From contig NZ_JABFVK010000067.1 in assembly GCF_013362815.1 (NCBI RefSeq), positions 1 through 64,000 of the forward strand: 64,000 nucleotides of DNA, given 5' to 3'. The stretch is from Hamadaea sp. GTDB taxonomy: Bacteria > Actinomycetota > Actinomycetes > Mycobacteriales > Micromonosporaceae. The translations under genes and the position numbers were made by a program. A model generated the notes under the pieces. The model made no database searches, was not told the DNA's origin, and was given only the letters and a program-made list of their open reading frames with translations. This document shows, in pieces, positions 41,568 to 52,276 of this stretch; the stretch's first letter is position 1, and each line of letters starts with the position of its first letter.

Positions 41568-43283
41568 GTGCCAGGCCGACACCGTCCACCTCGACGCCCC
41601 GTCCGCGCCGTCGCCCTCACGACGGCGGTCCTCGCCGTGGCCGCCGCCGGTGCGTACGGCGTCGTCCGGCTGACCGGTGACGACGCGTCCGACTGCAACC
41701 CGTCCGGTACGCCGATCCGGGTGGCCGCCGCGCCGGAGATCGCCGACGCCGTACGCCAGACGATCAGCGGGCTCTGCCTGCCGGCGGAGGTCACCGCGAC
41801 CGACCCGGCCGACGTCGCCGCGATCATCGCCGGTCAGCGCAGTGTGACCTTGGCCGGTGTCGGGCAACCCGACGGCGACGCCAAGGCCCCCGACATCTGG
41901 ATCCCGGACTCCTCGACCTGGCTGGCCCGGCTCTCCAACGCCTCACCGACGCTCGCCGCGACCGACACGGTCTCGATCGCCCGCAGCCCCGTCGTGGTCG
42001 CGATGCCGGAACCGGTTGCCAAGTCGCTCGGCTGGCCGACGGCCAAGCTGACCTGGCAGGCGCTCCTGCAGAAGATGACGACCGACACGAAGCTGCACGT
42101 CGGGACCTCCGAACCGGCCCGCGATGCGGCCGCCCTGTCCGGGCTGCTGGCCCTCGGTCAGGCCGCGTCCACCTCGGCGGGCGGGCAGACGGCGACGACG
42201 GCCGCCCTGCGGGCGCTGTCGGCCGGCCGGTCGGCGCTGCGCTCGGACATCCTCGCCCGGTTCCCCCGGTCGGCCGAACCGGCCGCACTGGCCTCCGGCC
42301 TGTCTGCCGCACCCATGTCGGAGCAGGCCGTGCTGGCGTACAACGCGACCAAGCCGCCGGTGAAGCTCGCCGCGCTCTATCTCGACCCCGCGCCGGTGGC
42401 GCTGGACTATCCGCTCACCGTCCTGCCGGGCGCCGACGCCGGTCGCAAGTCCGACGCCGAGCAGATCCGCACCGCTCTCCAGTCGGAGACCTTCCGCTCG
42501 AAGCTGGCCGCGGCCGGGCTCCGCCTGCCGGACGGTACGCCCAGCACCGGGCTCACCCTGCCGCAAGGTGCACCGGCACCACAGGTCACGACACCGCCTA
42601 GCGCCACTCAGCGGGCCGCCGTCGCCGCCGGAGTCGACAAGGCGCTGTCCACCTGGATCGCCGTCACTCTCCCGGCCCGGATGCTGGCCGTCATCGACGT
42701 CTCCGGCTCGATGCTGGAGCGCGTACCGACGGCGGGCAACGCCACCCGGGAGCAGGTCACCCTGGAAGCCGCTCGGCGCGGTCTCGGGCTCTTCGACGAC
42801 TCGTGGGCGGTCGGACTCTGGACCTTCTCCACCGAGCTCGAAGGCACCAAGGACTACCGGCAGCTCATCCCGATCGGTCCACTGTCGTCGCAGCGCACGT
42901 CGCTGCTGGCCAAGCTGGAGACGATCCAGCCCAAGCAGACCGGCGACACCGGGCTCTACGACACGCTGCTCGCGGCGTACCAGACGGTGCAGCACGACTG
43001 GGACCCCGGCCGGGTGAACTCGATCGTGATGATGACCGACGGCGACAACGACGACGCCAACGGCATCTCGCACGCCGACCTGCTCGCCAAGCTCAAGCAG
43101 CTGGCCGATCCGAAGCGCCCGATCCAGGTGATCATCATCGGCATCGGCCCGTCGGTGAACGCCGCGCCGCTCAAGCAGGTCACCGATCTGACCGGGGGTG
43201 GCGTGTTCACCGCCAAGGACCCCGCCAAGATCGGCGAGATCTTCCTGCAGGCGATCTCACTCCGCGCTGCCGGCCTCCACTGA
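41568..43283 (+). CDS. Substrate-binding-like plus von Willebrand factor A domain protein
   Basis: 571 residues from GTG 41568 (VPGRHRPPRRPVRAVAL); ATG 41532 is an alternative. A membrane anchor lies at about 12-32. A periplasmic binding protein-like domain (SBP_bac_11) covers about 50-330 and a VWA domain about 365-570. The MIDAS is DVSGS (377-381) with later Thr and Asp (TGDTGLYD; MMTDGDNDD). It probably binds metal-dependent ligands on the outside of the cell. It is divergent from the ABC/YhgE operon. Confidence 0.88.
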   Translation: MPGRHRPPRRPVRAVALTTAVLAVAAAGAYGVVRLTGDDASDCNPSGTPIRVAAAPEIADAVRQTISGLCLPAEVTATDPADVAAIIAGQRSVTLAGVGQPDGDAKAPDIWIPDSSTWLARLSNASPTLAATDTVSIARSPVVVAMPEPVAKSLGWPTAKLTWQALLQKMTTDTKLHVGTSEPARDAAALSGLLALGQAASTSAGGQTATTAALRALSAGRSALRSDILARFPRSAEPAALASGLSAAPMSEQAVLAYNATKPPVKLAALYLDPAPVALDYPLTVLPGADAGRKSDAEQIRTALQSETFRSKLAAAGLRLPDGTPSTGLTLPQGAPAPQVTTPPSATQRAAVAAGVDKALSTWIAVTLPARMLAVIDVSGSMLERVPTAGNATREQVTLEAARRGLGLFDDSWAVGLWTFSTELEGTKDYRQLIPIGPLSSQRTSLLAKLETIQPKQTGDTGLYDTLLAAYQTVQHDWDPGRVNSIVMMTDGDNDDANGISHADLLAKLKQLADPKRPIQVIIIGIGPSVNAAPLKQVTDLTGGGVFTAKDPAKIGEIFLQAISLRAAGLH

Positions 43284-43297
43284 GTCTTTGGGCGCTG

Positions 43298-43350
43298 GAT
43301 CAGGGTTCTGGGTCGAATCTTGGCCCAAGATTCGACCCAGAACCCTGATC
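43298..43350. repeat. Palindromic element family A, copy A4
   Basis: Perfect 26-base arms (43298-43323 and 43325-43350) around a single C. It lies between two genes in the same orientation and is the copy with the longest perfect arms. Confidence 0.9.
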
Positions 43351-43411
43351 TGCTGGGGTTGAGGCGGGGTCGAGCCGAGCTCATAATGGAACACGTGTTC
43401 GGAAGACGTGC

Positions 43412-44497
43412 ATGACCCCGGCCGAGCAGGAGGCGATTCAACGGATCGCCCTCAGCGCCGCCGCATCCTGGGGCTTCGCGCTCGGCGGTGGCCGGGCGCT
43501 GGTGGCGTACGGAGTCGCCGAGCGCCCGACCGAAGGCGTGGACCTGTTCACCGCAGACGACTCGGCCGTCCGCCCGGCCGCGGAAGCGGTGATGGACGCC
43601 TTGGCCGACGCCGGTTTCTCCGTCTGGGAGGTCGGCGACGAGACGGATCTGTTCGACGATCTCGCCGACATCCTCATCGAGCTGGCGGTCACCGGCCCCG
43701 GCGGCGGCTTCCTGCCGGTGTCGCTCGGCGTACAGCCACGGTCGGCGCCACCGACCGATTTCGGCGCAGGTCCGATCACCTCATTGGAAGATCTGGCCGC
43801 CATCAAGGTCGCCGCCATGGTCAACCGGGCCGAGATCCGCGACTTCATCGACGTCGCGGCCTTCCTGCGGCGGTTCGACCGTGCCCGGTTGCTCGACCTC
43901 GTGAGCGCGATGGACCCGGCGCTCACCGGCGAGGACTACGCAGCTTGCGTACGGCAGCTCGACACCTGCCCCGACGAGCACATCCGCCGCTATGGAGCCG
44001 ACCCCGTCGCGGTACGCACAGCGTTCGCCGACTGGCCGCGTGACTACCATGACGACGTGGAGACGATCTTCCGGTCCGCCCGGTTCGCCGAGCTCGACGC
44101 GGCCACCCTCTATCGGCTGCTGAAACTCCGGGTCGACGTCTTCGTCGTCGAGCAGGAGTGTGCGTACCCGGAGCTGGACGGGCGCGATCCCGAGCCGGGC
44201 ACCCGCCACGTCTGGGCCGCCGACGACGCCGGCGACATCCTCGCGTACCTGCGGATTCTCGACGACGGCGACGAGCTGCGGATCGGCCGGGTGGTGACGT
44301 CGCCGAAGGCGCGCGGTCGCGGCCTCGGCGGCCGGTTGATGGAGCGGGCGCTGGAGATCGTGGGCGACCGGCCGAGCGTGCTCGACGCACAATCCCATCT
44401 CAGCCGGTTCTACGAACGCTTCGGGTACGCCTCCGCCGGGCCCGAATTCGTCGAGGACGGCATTCCGCATACGCCGATGCGACGCGCAGCACGTTAG
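43412..44497 (+). CDS. AbiEii-like nucleotidyltransferase fused to ElaA-type GNAT
   Basis: 361 residues from ATG 43412 (GGAAG upstream). Residues about 20-205 resemble the nucleotidyltransferase fold of AbiEii/MenT proteins (LGGGRALVAYGVAERPTEGVDLF, positions 24-46). From about 216 on, the chain is an ElaA-type acetyltransferase (LRVDVFVVEQECAYPELDGRD; RGRGLG acetyl-CoA loop). No stop separates the two. An internal GTG at 44057 has TACCAT six bases upstream, so the acetyltransferase may also be made alone. No AbiEi antitoxin gene is adjacent. Confidence 0.82.
   Translation: MTPAEQEAIQRIALSAAASWGFALGGGRALVAYGVAERPTEGVDLFTADDSAVRPAAEAVMDALADAGFSVWEVGDETDLFDDLADILIELAVTGPGGGFLPVSLGVQPRSAPPTDFGAGPITSLEDLAAIKVAAMVNRAEIRDFIDVAAFLRRFDRARLLDLVSAMDPALTGEDYAACVRQLDTCPDEHIRRYGADPVAVRTAFADWPRDYHDDVETIFRSARFAELDAATLYRLLKLRVDVFVVEQECAYPELDGRDPEPGTRHVWAADDAGDILAYLRILDDGDELRIGRVVTSPKARGRGLGGRLMERALEIVGDRPSVLDAQSHLSRFYERFGYASAGPEFVEDGIPHTPMRRAAR
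44045..44050 (+). promoter_or_regulatory. Possible internal -10 box for a separate GNAT start
   Basis: TACCAT followed by six bases and GTG 44057, inside the fused ORF. This is the same TANNNT-N6-start pattern seen at many leaderless starts in this window, and the GTG falls where ElaA proteins normally begin. Confidence 0.45.
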
Positions 44498-44560
44498 ACG
44501 GTTTCTCCGGCGCGCTCTCAGACCCCGAGTTAGCGTCGGAAGATCGAACGCTGGGGCAAG

Positions 44561-47392
44561 GTGCTGTATCCGACCGTGATGATCGGGCTGATCATCGCGT
44601 ACTACCTCATACCTCCGTTCCAGACGACGGCCTTGGTCCTCGTCGGGCTGGGCGGCGCGAGCGCGATCTTGATCGGCGTACGCCGTCATCGGACCGACCG
44701 TTGGCTGGCTTGGGTCCTCCTGGCGGCCGGGATCGTCATGATCAGCCTCGGCGAGGCCGTTTACGGGATACAGGGCGACGCCCGGAGCTTCCCCGGCGCA
44801 CCCGAGCTGCTGTTCGTGGCGGCGTATGTGCCCCTGGCGCTGGGTTTGATCCTGATGGGGCGTCCGCGCACCCTCTCGTCCGATCTGATGCTGATCCTCG
44901 ACACGATCGCCGTAGGGCTGGCCGCGACGCTCGTCGTATGGATCACCCTGGTACGCCCGGCCGTATTGAGCCTGCACCTGTCCGGGTACGCGAAATACAT
45001 AGTGATCGCAGGGAATGTCGGGTACGCCGCCGTCCTCGCCAGCGCGGCTCTCGTGGCCGTCGCCTGGCGGGCGAACGCAGCCCTCCGAGTTCTCGGCGTC
45101 GGCCTGGTGGCCTTCCTGATCGCCGACTACGTCTACGGCACGGAGATCATCGCGGGCACCTGGACTCCGGGTGGACTGGCCGACTTGGGCTTCCCGATCT
45201 TCTTCGCGCTCAGCGGAGCGGCCGCGCTGATGCCGTCGATGAGCGAGGTCGCGTCGCGTACGCACGCCCGCAACATGCTCGGTGCCCGCCTCGTGATGGT
45301 GGCGATCGGACTGCTCGTCGCGCCGACGGTGCTGCTCGTGGCGGCCACGTCGGGTCCGGTCACGACCGGGCTGGCCATCGCGCTCACTGCGGTGGCGATC
45401 GGCATCGTCATGATCACGCGGATCTACTTGTCGGCGCGTGCGTACCAGCAGAAAGCCTTGCGGGAGAGCAGCCTGCGGATGGCCTCGCGGGCCTTGATGC
45501 TCGCGACCGATCGCCGGCAGATCGAGGCGGGCGTGACCGCGGCACTCCGGCAGCTGGTGCCGACCGCGACCGTCGCGATCACCGAGCCCGGCGGGCCGGT
45601 CCCCGAAGGTCTCGCGCTGAAGCTCCAGGGCGGCGAGCCACCGTGCGCGCTGGGAAAGATCGTGTTCCGCGGGCCGACCGCCCGGCTGGACGAGCTCACG
45701 CCGACCCTGCAAGCGCTCGCCGACCAGGCCGCGTCCGCCTACAGCCGGGTACGCACCGTCGAGGAGCTCGCCGCCGAACAGCGCGAGCAGTACTTCCGCA
45801 CGCTCGTGCAGACCAGCACCGATGTCACGTTGATCAGCCGGCAGGGCGTCATCGAGTACGCGACTCCGTCGGCCCACGTCCTGTTCGGTCTCGAAGTCGT
45901 GGGCGCGAACCTCGACGATCTCGTGGCACGGCGCGGTGGTGCGGGCTGGCCGGACACGGTGGAGGCGGAGGAAGGCGAGGTTCACCGAGACGGCCGCAGT
46001 CTCGCAGTGCTGGTGCATCGGCGAGATCTCGCCAGTGATCCGACCGTCGCCGGGGTCGTGACGACGTTGCGGGACGTGACCGCCGAACGGGATCTGCGCC
46101 GCGACCTCGCGCATCAGGCCAGCCATGACGTGATCACCGGACTGGGCAATCCGCGGCTGTTCCGGCACGCGCTCGCCGAAGCGGTACGCACCCCGGGCGC
46201 GGCCGTGCTGCTGCTCGACATCGACGACTTCAAGCTGGTCAACGACACGTACGGGCATCCCATCGGCGATCAGCTACTGGTGGCCTCGGCCCGGCGGATC
46301 GAGTCCGTGATCGGCCCGGCGGACCTGGCCGCCCGCATCGGGGGCGACGAGTTCGGCGTGGTGCTCGGCGACTGCACCGACGTCGGAGTCGCCCGCGACG
46401 TCGCGCAACGGCTCGCCGACCTGCTGGCCGAACAGATCGAGGTGGAGGACATGGTGATCGAGTGCCGGGCCAGCATCGGGCTCGCGCACGCCGCGAACAC
46501 TGAAGACGACAGTCTCCTGATGCGCCAGGCCGACATGGCCCTGTACGCCGCGAAGTCGGGCGGCAAGGGCCGCTGGCGGCAGTACGACGGGGAGATGAGC
46601 ATCCCTGCGCGCAACCACGCCGAAGTGGGTCGCCGGCTGCGCTCGGCCATGGCGTCCGGTGAGCTGATCCTGGTCTACCAGCCGATCGTCGATCTCGTCA
46701 CGGGCGAGACCGCCGGTCTGGAGGCGTTGCTCCGGCTGGAGGACGACGGCGATCACATGCCGCCGCCGCAGATCATCGCAGCCGCCGAAAGTACCGGGCT
46801 GATCGGCCAGCTCGGCGAGTGGATCCTCGACCGGGCGCTGGCCGATCTGCCGTCCTTCCAGCTGCCCGACCGGGATCCGTGCTATGTCAGCGTCAACGTC
46901 TCGGCTCGCCAGCTCCGGCGCAGCGACTTCACGGCGACCGTACGCCGAGCGCTGAAGAGCAGCCGGGCCGATCCGCGCCTGCTCGTCCTCGAGGTGACCG
47001 AGAACATCCTCATCGAGAACGACGACGAACGGCCGTGGGCTTACCTGGACGAGTTGCACGAGCTGGGCGTACGCATCGCCATCGACGACTACGGCACCGG
47101 GTACGCCTCACTCGGCTACCTCCGCCAGGACAGCGTCGACATCGTGAAGATCGACCGCAGTATGCTCAGCGACCTGACGCCCCGGGCGAAGCGCTTGATC
47201 GAGGGCGTCTCGGCGACGCTACGCCGGATCGGGGTCGACCAGATCGCCGAAGGGGTCGAGACCGACCACGCGCGGGCGGTCCTGGTCGACGCCGGTTGTC
47301 CCTACGGACAGGGCTTCCTGTTCTCCCCGCCGATGCCGCTCGACGAAGCCGTCCGCTGGCTGCGGTCGCCCGCCGTCACGGCAGGTTCGTGA
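44561..47392 (+). CDS. Membrane diguanylate cyclase/phosphodiesterase with PAS domain
   Basis: 943 residues from GTG 44561. The N-terminus has about eight to nine membrane helices. A PAS-like domain at about 405-500 follows, then GGDEF (594-598, intact) and an EAL domain with ExLxR (EALLR, about 720), [15 protein letters not shown] and EGVET, i.e. all catalytic residues present. It makes and/or degrades cyclic di-GMP at the membrane. The start codon is uncertain, since no good ribosome site precedes it. Its 3' end overlaps hemQ by 17 bases tail to tail. Confidence 0.93.
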   Translation: MLYPTVMIGLIIAYYLIPPFQTTALVLVGLGGASAILIGVRRHRTDRWLAWVLLAAGIVMISLGEAVYGIQGDARSFPGAPELLFVAAYVPLALGLILMGRPRTLSSDLMLILDTIAVGLAATLVVWITLVRPAVLSLHLSGYAKYIVIAGNVGYAAVLASAALVAVAWRANAALRVLGVGLVAFLIADYVYGTEIIAGTWTPGGLADLGFPIFFALSGAAALMPSMSEVASRTHARNMLGARLVMVAIGLLVAPTVLLVAATSGPVTTGLAIALTAVAIGIVMITRIYLSARAYQQKALRESSLRMASRALMLATDRRQIEAGVTAALRQLVPTATVAITEPGGPVPEGLALKLQGGEPPCALGKIVFRGPTARLDELTPTLQALADQAASAYSRVRTVEELAAEQREQYFRTLVQTSTDVTLISRQGVIEYATPSAHVLFGLEVVGANLDDLVARRGGAGWPDTVEAEEGEVHRDGRSLAVLVHRRDLASDPTVAGVVTTLRDVTAERDLRRDLAHQASHDVITGLGNPRLFRHALAEAVRTPGAAVLLLDIDDFKLVNDTYGHPIGDQLLVASARRIESVIGPADLAARIGGDEFGVVLGDCTDVGVARDVAQRLADLLAEQIEVEDMVIECRASIGLAHAANTEDDSLLMRQADMALYAAKSGGKGRWRQYDGEMSIPARNHAEVGRRLRSAMASGELILVYQPIVDLVTGETAGLEALLRLEDDGDHMPPPQIIAAAESTGLIGQLGEWILDRALADLPSFQLPDRDPCYVSVNVSARQLRRSDFTATVRRALKSSRADPRLLVLEVTENILIENDDERPWAYLDELHELGVRIAIDDYGTGYASLGYLRQDSVDIVKIDRSMLSDLTPRAKRLIEGVSATLRRIGVDQIAEGVETDHARAVLVDAGCPYGQGFLFSPPMPLDEAVRWLRSPAVTAGS

Positions 47393-48116
47393 TGATGTCG
47401 GCGATGTCGCGCCGCCGGCCCGTGTAGAACGGGACCTCCTCGCGTACGTGCCGCCGAGCCCGCGAGGCGCGCAGATCCCGCATCAGGTCGACGATGCGGT
47501 ACAGCTCGTCGCCCTCGAAGGCGAGCATCCACTCGTAGTCGCCGAGCGCGAACGAGGCGACCGTGTTGGCCCGCACGTCAGGGTAGCCCCGAGCCATCCG
47601 GCCGTGCTCGGCCAGCATCTCCCGGCGCTCCTCGTCGGGCAGCAGGTACCACTCGTAAGACCGCACGAACGGGTAGACGCAGATGTAGTTCCGCGGCTCC
47701 TCACCCGCCAGGAACGCCGGGACGTGGCTGCGGTTGAACTCGGCCGGGCGGTGCAGAGCCGCCTGCGACCAGACCCCGGTCAGGTTCCGGCCCACCGCCG
47801 TCCGCCGGAACAGCGAGTACGCCTCCTGCAGCGCGTCGGCTGAGGACGAGTGCCACCAGATCATCAGGTCGGCGTCGGCGCGCAGACCCGAGACGTCATA
47901 CGTGCCCCGGATCGTGACGTCCTTCTCGGCGAGCCGGTCGAACAGGCCGGTGACCTCGGAGATCAGATCTTCCCGGAGGGTCGGCAACGGGCTGCTCGCC
48001 CGGAAGACCGACCACATCGTGTAGCGGATGGTGGCGTTCAGCTCGCGCAGCCGCGCGGCGTTGGTCTGCGCCGGTTCTTCGGTGACGACGACCTGTTCGG
48101 TGCTCTGCTCGGTCAC
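47376..48116 (-). CDS. hemQ: Coproheme decarboxylase
   Basis: 246 residues from GTG 48116. [18 protein letters not shown] carries the conserved Tyr of the reaction, and [14 protein letters not shown] holds the proximal heme-ligand His. It converts coproheme III to heme b in the coproporphyrin-dependent pathway. GTG overlaps the hemY TGA (GTGA). It is last in hemE-hemY-hemQ. No ferrochelatase (cpfC) gene is in the window. Confidence 0.95.
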   Translation of the reverse strand: MTEQSTEQVVVTEEPAQTNAARLRELNATIRYTMWSVFRASSPLPTLREDLISEVTGLFDRLAEKDVTIRGTYDVSGLRADADLMIWWHSSSADALQEAYSLFRRTAVGRNLTGVWSQAALHRPAEFNRSHVPAFLAGEEPRNYICVYPFVRSYEWYLLPDEERREMLAEHGRMARGYPDVRANTVASFALGDYEWMLAFEGDELYRIVDLMRDLRASRARRHVREEVPFYTGRRRDIADIITNLP

Positions 48117-49444
48117 TTGACGAATTCTCCCAGATCAGCGGCGGCTTTCTCGCCGGAGGTGATGCAGACGGGCAGGCCGACGCCGTCGAAGGCGGCTCCG
48201 GCCAGGACGACGGGCTTCGGTCCGGCTTCACGTCCGGCTCTGTGCTCGGCTTCGAGCAGCGACCGCGCTTCGGCGACCCGCTCGACGTGCCCCGGGGCGT
48301 ACTGCGGCAAGGCTCCGCCCCAGCGGGTCACGCGTACCGCCGAGGCAGCCGGTAGCGGGCCGAGCACCTTGGCGAGGTCGGCCTGCACCGCCTCACCCAG
48401 CGCCTCGTCAGTCAGCGCGAGCGCGCCGACTTCGCCGTAGCGGCCGACGGAGACGCGGACGGCGGGCTCCGGTTGCCCGGAAAGGTGCTCCCACTTGCGG
48501 GAGAAGAAGGTGGCGGCCTTGATCGAGAGGCCCTGGTCGGCCGGGACGAGGAAGCCGGTGAGCTGCGGCAACTCCGCGCCGGGCAGCCGCAGCGTGACGA
48601 GGCCGACGCTGGCGTAGTCGAGCACGCTCACGCGCTCGGCGACCGGGGCGGGCAGCAGCGCCGCCGCCGGCTTGGCCGGGCAGGCCAGCACGTATCCGTC
48701 CGCGTCGACGTCGTCGAGGGACCGTAGCGGCTTTCCATAGTGGATGGTCACGCCGAGGTCGAGCAGCCGCCCGGTCAACGCCTCGACCAGCGAGGACAGT
48801 CCACCTCGGAGGGTGCCGAAGACCGGTCCGGCCGCCGATCGCTTGACCAGCGAGGCCCCGACACCGTCCCGCAAGGTGTGCGCTGTCTGCAGGGCCGCGT
48901 ACAGGTTGGGGATGGTGGCCCGCAACGAGAGCAGGTCGGCTTGGCCGGCGTACACCCCGCCGAGGAGCGGGTCGACCAGATGCTCCACCACTTCCCCGCC
49001 GAGCCGGGATCGCACCAGCTCGCCGACCGCGACGTCCTGACCCGCCAGCACCGGTACGCCGAGATCACGGTCGTCGTCGGCGAGCGTCGCGACGCCGTCC
49101 AGCGCGGCCGAGAACCCCGGTACGCCCATCAGCGTGCCCGGCGGCATGGACTGCAACCGGCCGCCGACCCACAGGCCCGCCGCGCTCAACGCCGGATGCG
49201 TCAACCGGTCGCCCAGCCCGAGGTCGGAAACCAACCGGGCCGCCCCGCTGGGGCCGCCGTCCGGCGTACGCATCAAGAACTGCTCGGCACCGGTCTCGAT
49301 CCCGTCGTCGGCCGTCCGGATCTTGCCGCCCAGCCGGGCGGTCGCCTCGATCAGCGACACGCGTACGCCGGACTCGGCAAGCCGCAGGGCTGCGGTAAGC
49401 CCCGCGATCCCACCGCCGACGACTACGACGTGACGACTGCTCAT
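48113..49444 (-). CDS. hemY: Coproporphyrinogen III oxidase (HemY/CgoX type)
   Basis: 443 residues from ATG 49444. The FAD fold [21 protein letters not shown] starts the protein (first 20 residues after MSSRH), and [10 protein letters not shown] and ETGAEQF are typical of HemY. The C-terminus has the [12 protein letters not shown] and [13 protein letters not shown] flavin motifs. It oxidises coproporphyrinogen III to coproporphyrin III. It overlaps hemE by ATGA. The upstream frame extension into hemE was rejected. Confidence 0.95.
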   Translation of the reverse strand: MSSRHVVVVGGGIAGLTAALRLAESGVRVSLIEATARLGGKIRTADDGIETGAEQFLMRTPDGGPSGAARLVSDLGLGDRLTHPALSAAGLWVGGRLQSMPPGTLMGVPGFSAALDGVATLADDDRDLGVPVLAGQDVAVGELVRSRLGGEVVEHLVDPLLGGVYAGQADLLSLRATIPNLYAALQTAHTLRDGVGASLVKRSAAGPVFGTLRGGLSSLVEALTGRLLDLGVTIHYGKPLRSLDDVDADGYVLACPAKPAAALLPAPVAERVSVLDYASVGLVTLRLPGAELPQLTGFLVPADQGLSIKAATFFSRKWEHLSGQPEPAVRVSVGRYGEVGALALTDEALGEAVQADLAKVLGPLPAASAVRVTRWGGALPQYAPGHVERVAEARSLLEAEHRAGREAGPKPVVLAGAAFDGVGLPVCITSGEKAAADLGEFVK

Positions 49445-50535
49445 CGGACGCTGATCTTGTGGACGAGTTCGACGATCCGGGTCAGCATCACCGGATCGGC
49501 GTCGGGCGGCACGCCATGACCCAGGTTGAAGACGTGCCCGGGAGCCGCCTCGCCTTCGGCCAGCACCCGGCGTACCTCGTGATCGACGACCTCCCACGGC
49601 GCGCCGAGCAACGCGGGGTCGAGATTTCCTTGCACCGTACGCGATCGCGCTCCCAGCCGCGGCGCGCCCTCGACGGGCAGGTCGACGACGTCGGCCACCA
49701 GCGACGCAGCCTGGTCGAGCGGCGTACGCCAGTCGACGCCGACGACGTCCGCGCCCGCCTCCGCCATCGCCGTGAGCAGGTGGGCCGTCCCGACGCCGAA
49801 GTGGATCCGCGGTACGACCGGGCCGATGCCCTGCAGGACGGCGGCCGAGTGCGGCAGCACGAACCGCCGGTAGTCGGCCTCGCTCAACGCACCGGCCCAC
49901 GAGTCGAACAGCTGCACCGCGCTCGCCCCCGCGTCGATCTGCACCCGCAGGAACGTCGAGGTGATCTGGGCGAGGCGCTCGGCCAGCCCGTGCCACAGCT
50001 GCGGGTCGCTGTGCATCAGTGCCTTGGTCTTGGCGTGGGACTTCGAGGGTCCGCCCTCGATCAGATAGCTGGCCAGGGTGAACGGCGCCCCGGCGAAGCC
50101 GATCAACGGCGTGCCCTCCAGCTGCGGGATCAGCATCCGGACGGCTTCCTCTACAAAGGAGAGATCGGCCGGTTCGGCGCGCCCGATCCGGGCGAGGTCG
50201 GCGGTGGACCGGATGGGGTCGGCGACCACCGGTCCCGTCCCGGCGACGATCTCCACGCCGACTCCAGCCGCTGCGACGGGCACCACGATGTCGCTGTAGA
50301 AGACGGCCGCGTCCACGCCGTGACGGCGTACCGGTTGCAGGGTGATCTCGGTGACCAGATCCGGGCGGCGGCAGGCCTCCAGCATCGACAGCCCGGCCTC
50401 GGCCCGCAGTTCGCGGTATTCGGGCAACGACCGCCCCGCCTGCCGCATGAACCAGACCGGAGTGTGTTCGACCGGCTCGCCCCGGCACGCACGGACGAAG
50501 ACTGAGTCGACCGGGTCAGCTGCAATGCTGGTCAT
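49441..50535 (-). CDS. hemE: Uroporphyrinogen decarboxylase
   Basis: 364 residues. [20 protein letters not shown] contains the FMRQAGR signature Arg, and [17 protein letters not shown] is typical of HemE. It removes four carboxylates from uroporphyrinogen III to give coproporphyrinogen III. It is the first gene of the tightly overlapping hemE-hemY-hemQ operon and is divergent from a DUF3000 gene, a usual actinobacterial arrangement. Confidence 0.96.
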   Translation of the reverse strand: MTSIAADPVDSVFVRACRGEPVEHTPVWFMRQAGRSLPEYRELRAEAGLSMLEACRRPDLVTEITLQPVRRHGVDAAVFYSDIVVPVAAAGVGVEIVAGTGPVVADPIRSTADLARIGRAEPADLSFVEEAVRMLIPQLEGTPLIGFAGAPFTLASYLIEGGPSKSHAKTKALMHSDPQLWHGLAERLAQITSTFLRVQIDAGASAVQLFDSWAGALSEADYRRFVLPHSAAVLQGIGPVVPRIHFGVGTAHLLTAMAEAGADVVGVDWRTPLDQAASLVADVVDLPVEGAPRLGARSRTVQGNLDPALLGAPWEVVDHEVRRVLAEGEAAPGHVFNLGHGVPPDADPVMLTRIVELVHKISVR

Positions 50536-50671
50536 TCCACAGATCGTGCCACGTTTGCCCCGTGCCGCGAGCGGTGGGGCGCGCCGGTGAGGAGTACGCC
50601 ACTGCGAGCGCGTCGCACCGCACGGCGTGCCGCACCACGCAAGGGAAGGCGATGCGCCCTAGGGTTGCGCT

Positions 50672-51283
50672 ATGCCGACCACGCTTCGCACGCCACCGGA
50701 CGTCTTCACCCGGGCGGTCGAAGCACTGCGATCCGCCGCCATCCGCCGGGAGATCTCCCTCGAAGAGGTCGGTGCGCCGACCCGCCTCGCGCCGTACGCC
50801 CACGCGCTGGGCGCGACCGTGCTGCGCGACGGCGAAGAGGTGGCCACCGGCCGGTTGATCCTGCTGCACGACCCGGCCGGGCACGAGGCGTGGCACGGGA
50901 CGATGCGGCTGGTCACCTACGTGACCGCGGAGCTGGAACCCGAGTACGCCGCCGACCCGCTGCTGCCGCAGGTCGGCTGGTCGTGGCTGGTGGACGCGCT
51001 GGACGCGCACACCGGGCCGGGTCGCGAGCAGGGGTACACCGCGATCGCCGGCACCGTGACGCAGACGCTGTCGACCCGGTTCGGCGACCTCGCCCGGGTG
51101 ACCGAGGAAGAAGAGCCGCCCGGCTCACCGACCGCCGCGGACCTGGAGATCCGGGCGTCGTGGACGCCGCTCGGCCCGAATCTCGACGATCACATGCTGG
51201 CCTGGTGCACGCTGCTGGCCTCGACCGCCGGACTGCCGCCCGAGGGCGTCACCGCGCTGCCCAACCGCCGCCGGGAAAGCTGA
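50672..51283 (+). CDS. DUF3000 domain protein
   Basis: 203 residues. DVFTRAVEALRSAAIRREISLEEV (quoted by position 10-33) and PLLPQVGWSWLVDAL match the actinobacterial DUF3000 family, normally found next to hemE. Function is unknown; co-location suggests a link to heme synthesis. TAGGGT lies six bases before the ATG, suggesting leaderless translation. A terminator hairpin follows. Confidence 0.9.
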   Translation: MPTTLRTPPDVFTRAVEALRSAAIRREISLEEVGAPTRLAPYAHALGATVLRDGEEVATGRLILLHDPAGHEAWHGTMRLVTYVTAELEPEYAADPLLPQVGWSWLVDALDAHTGPGREQGYTAIAGTVTQTLSTRFGDLARVTEEEEPPGSPTAADLEIRASWTPLGPNLDDHMLAWCTLLASTAGLPPEGVTALPNRRRES

Positions 51284-51285
51284 AA

Positions 51286-51315
51286 CGGCCGGGCCCCCGT
51301 CGGGGAGCCCGGCCG
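51286..51315. terminator. Bidirectional terminator hairpin
   Basis: CGGCCGGGCCCCCG and CGGGG-A-GCCCGGCCG arms form a very stable stem with one bulged base, between convergent DUF3000 and proline-rich genes. It can serve both strands. Confidence 0.8.
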
Positions 51316-51331
51316 CCTACCGCTGAAGTGC

Positions 51332-52201
51332 TCAGTTGGTCGCGATGTTGGCAGCCGCGCAGGCAGCCCGCATCGCCGGGAACGCCTTGTTGAAGGCCGC
51401 CTGGGTGGTCGAGGACATCATCTTGTCCACCGCGTCGACGCACGCGGTGAGCAGCTTGATCTTCTCGGCGTTGGCGTTCTTCGCGCCCTCGAGGTCCTGC
51501 TTGAGCTTCTCCGCCTCGGTCTTGCTGGTGCTCAGCTGCGCCTTGAGGTCTTCGAGGCTCTTCGCGTCGGTCGCCGCCTGGGTGGCCGCCGCCTTCTCCT
51601 TCTTCGACGCGTCACTCGACTTCACGAGGTACAGCGTCGTGACCGTGCCCAGGGCCAGCACGAGCACACCGACCAGGATGGACAGAATCAGGACCGCCGG
51701 GCCCTTCTTCGGCGCAGCCGGGCCCGCGGGAATCGCGGAGTAAGGCGCGCCGGTCGCGGGGAACGACGAGGTCGGCGCGGCCGGGTAACCACCCGAGCTG
51801 ACCGGCTGCGTCGGGATCGCGCTGGTCGGGTAACCGGCCGGCGGGTTCACCGCAGGCTGCGCGGTCGGCACGGCCGCGGCACCTTGCTGGTACGCGGGCT
51901 GCACGGCCGTCGGGGCGGTCGTCTGCGGGTACGCCGGCGTCGCGGGCGGCGTCACCGGCGGGTACGCCGCGGTCGGCTGAACCGGAGCGGCCGGCTGAAC
52001 CGGGGTGGCCGGCTGCACGGGAGCAGCGGGAGCCGGGTACGCAGGCTGCGCGGGCTGGCTGGGCGGAGTCCACCCGCTCAGCGGCGCGGTGGCCTCGGCG
52101 GCCGGGGCTTCCGGCTGAGCCGGGACGACCGGCTGGACGGGCGCCGGGGTCGCGGGCGGGTAGACCGGAGCCTGCGAGGGCTCCGGCTCAGGACTGGTCA
52201 T
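51332..52201 (-). CDS. Proline-rich single-pass membrane protein
   Basis: 289 residues from ATG 52201 (GGAGG upstream). Residues 1-170 are Pro/Ala/Gln-rich and low in complexity. A membrane helix lies at about 180-200 (AVLILSILVGVLVLALG). Then comes a coiled coil (KSLEDLKAQLSTSKTEAEK) and a short C-terminal region with two Cys. It shares this layout with the protease encoded just upstream, so the two may work together at the membrane. No enzyme motif is present. Confidence 0.75.
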   Translation of the reverse strand: MTSPEPEPSQAPVYPPATPAPVQPVVPAQPEAPAAEATAPLSGWTPPSQPAQPAYPAPAAPVQPATPVQPAAPVQPTAAYPPVTPPATPAYPQTTAPTAVQPAYQQGAAAVPTAQPAVNPPAGYPTSAIPTQPVSSGGYPAAPTSSFPATGAPYSAIPAGPAAPKKGPAVLILSILVGVLVLALGTVTTLYLVKSSDASKKEKAAATQAATDAKSLEDLKAQLSTSKTEAEKLKQDLEGAKNANAEKIKLLTACVDAVDKMMSSTTQAAFNKAFPAMRAACAAANIATN

Positions 52202-52276
52202 AGGGGTTCCTCCGTGTGGGGTTGGCACCGGCTGGCGGCCGGTTGCCGAGACTGTGCGCCCGCTGGCTCGTGAGGG

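Noticed and set aside
13187-43350. Family A palindromes as ordinary terminators
   Set aside because: Sequence is conserved between copies, no U tracts follow, and one copy is in a divergent promoter region.
43412-44056. AbiE-type toxin-antitoxin system
   Set aside because: The nucleotidyltransferase-like domain has no AbiEi partner next to it and is fused to a GNAT domain.
43781-46258. 825-residue minus-strand frame opposite the GGDEF/EAL gene
   Set aside because: No domains; the plus strand has intact GGDEF and EAL motifs.
48113-50488. 791-residue frame including hemY
   Set aside because: The first 348 residues are out-of-frame hemE; the real hemY starts at 49444 with an ATGA overlap.
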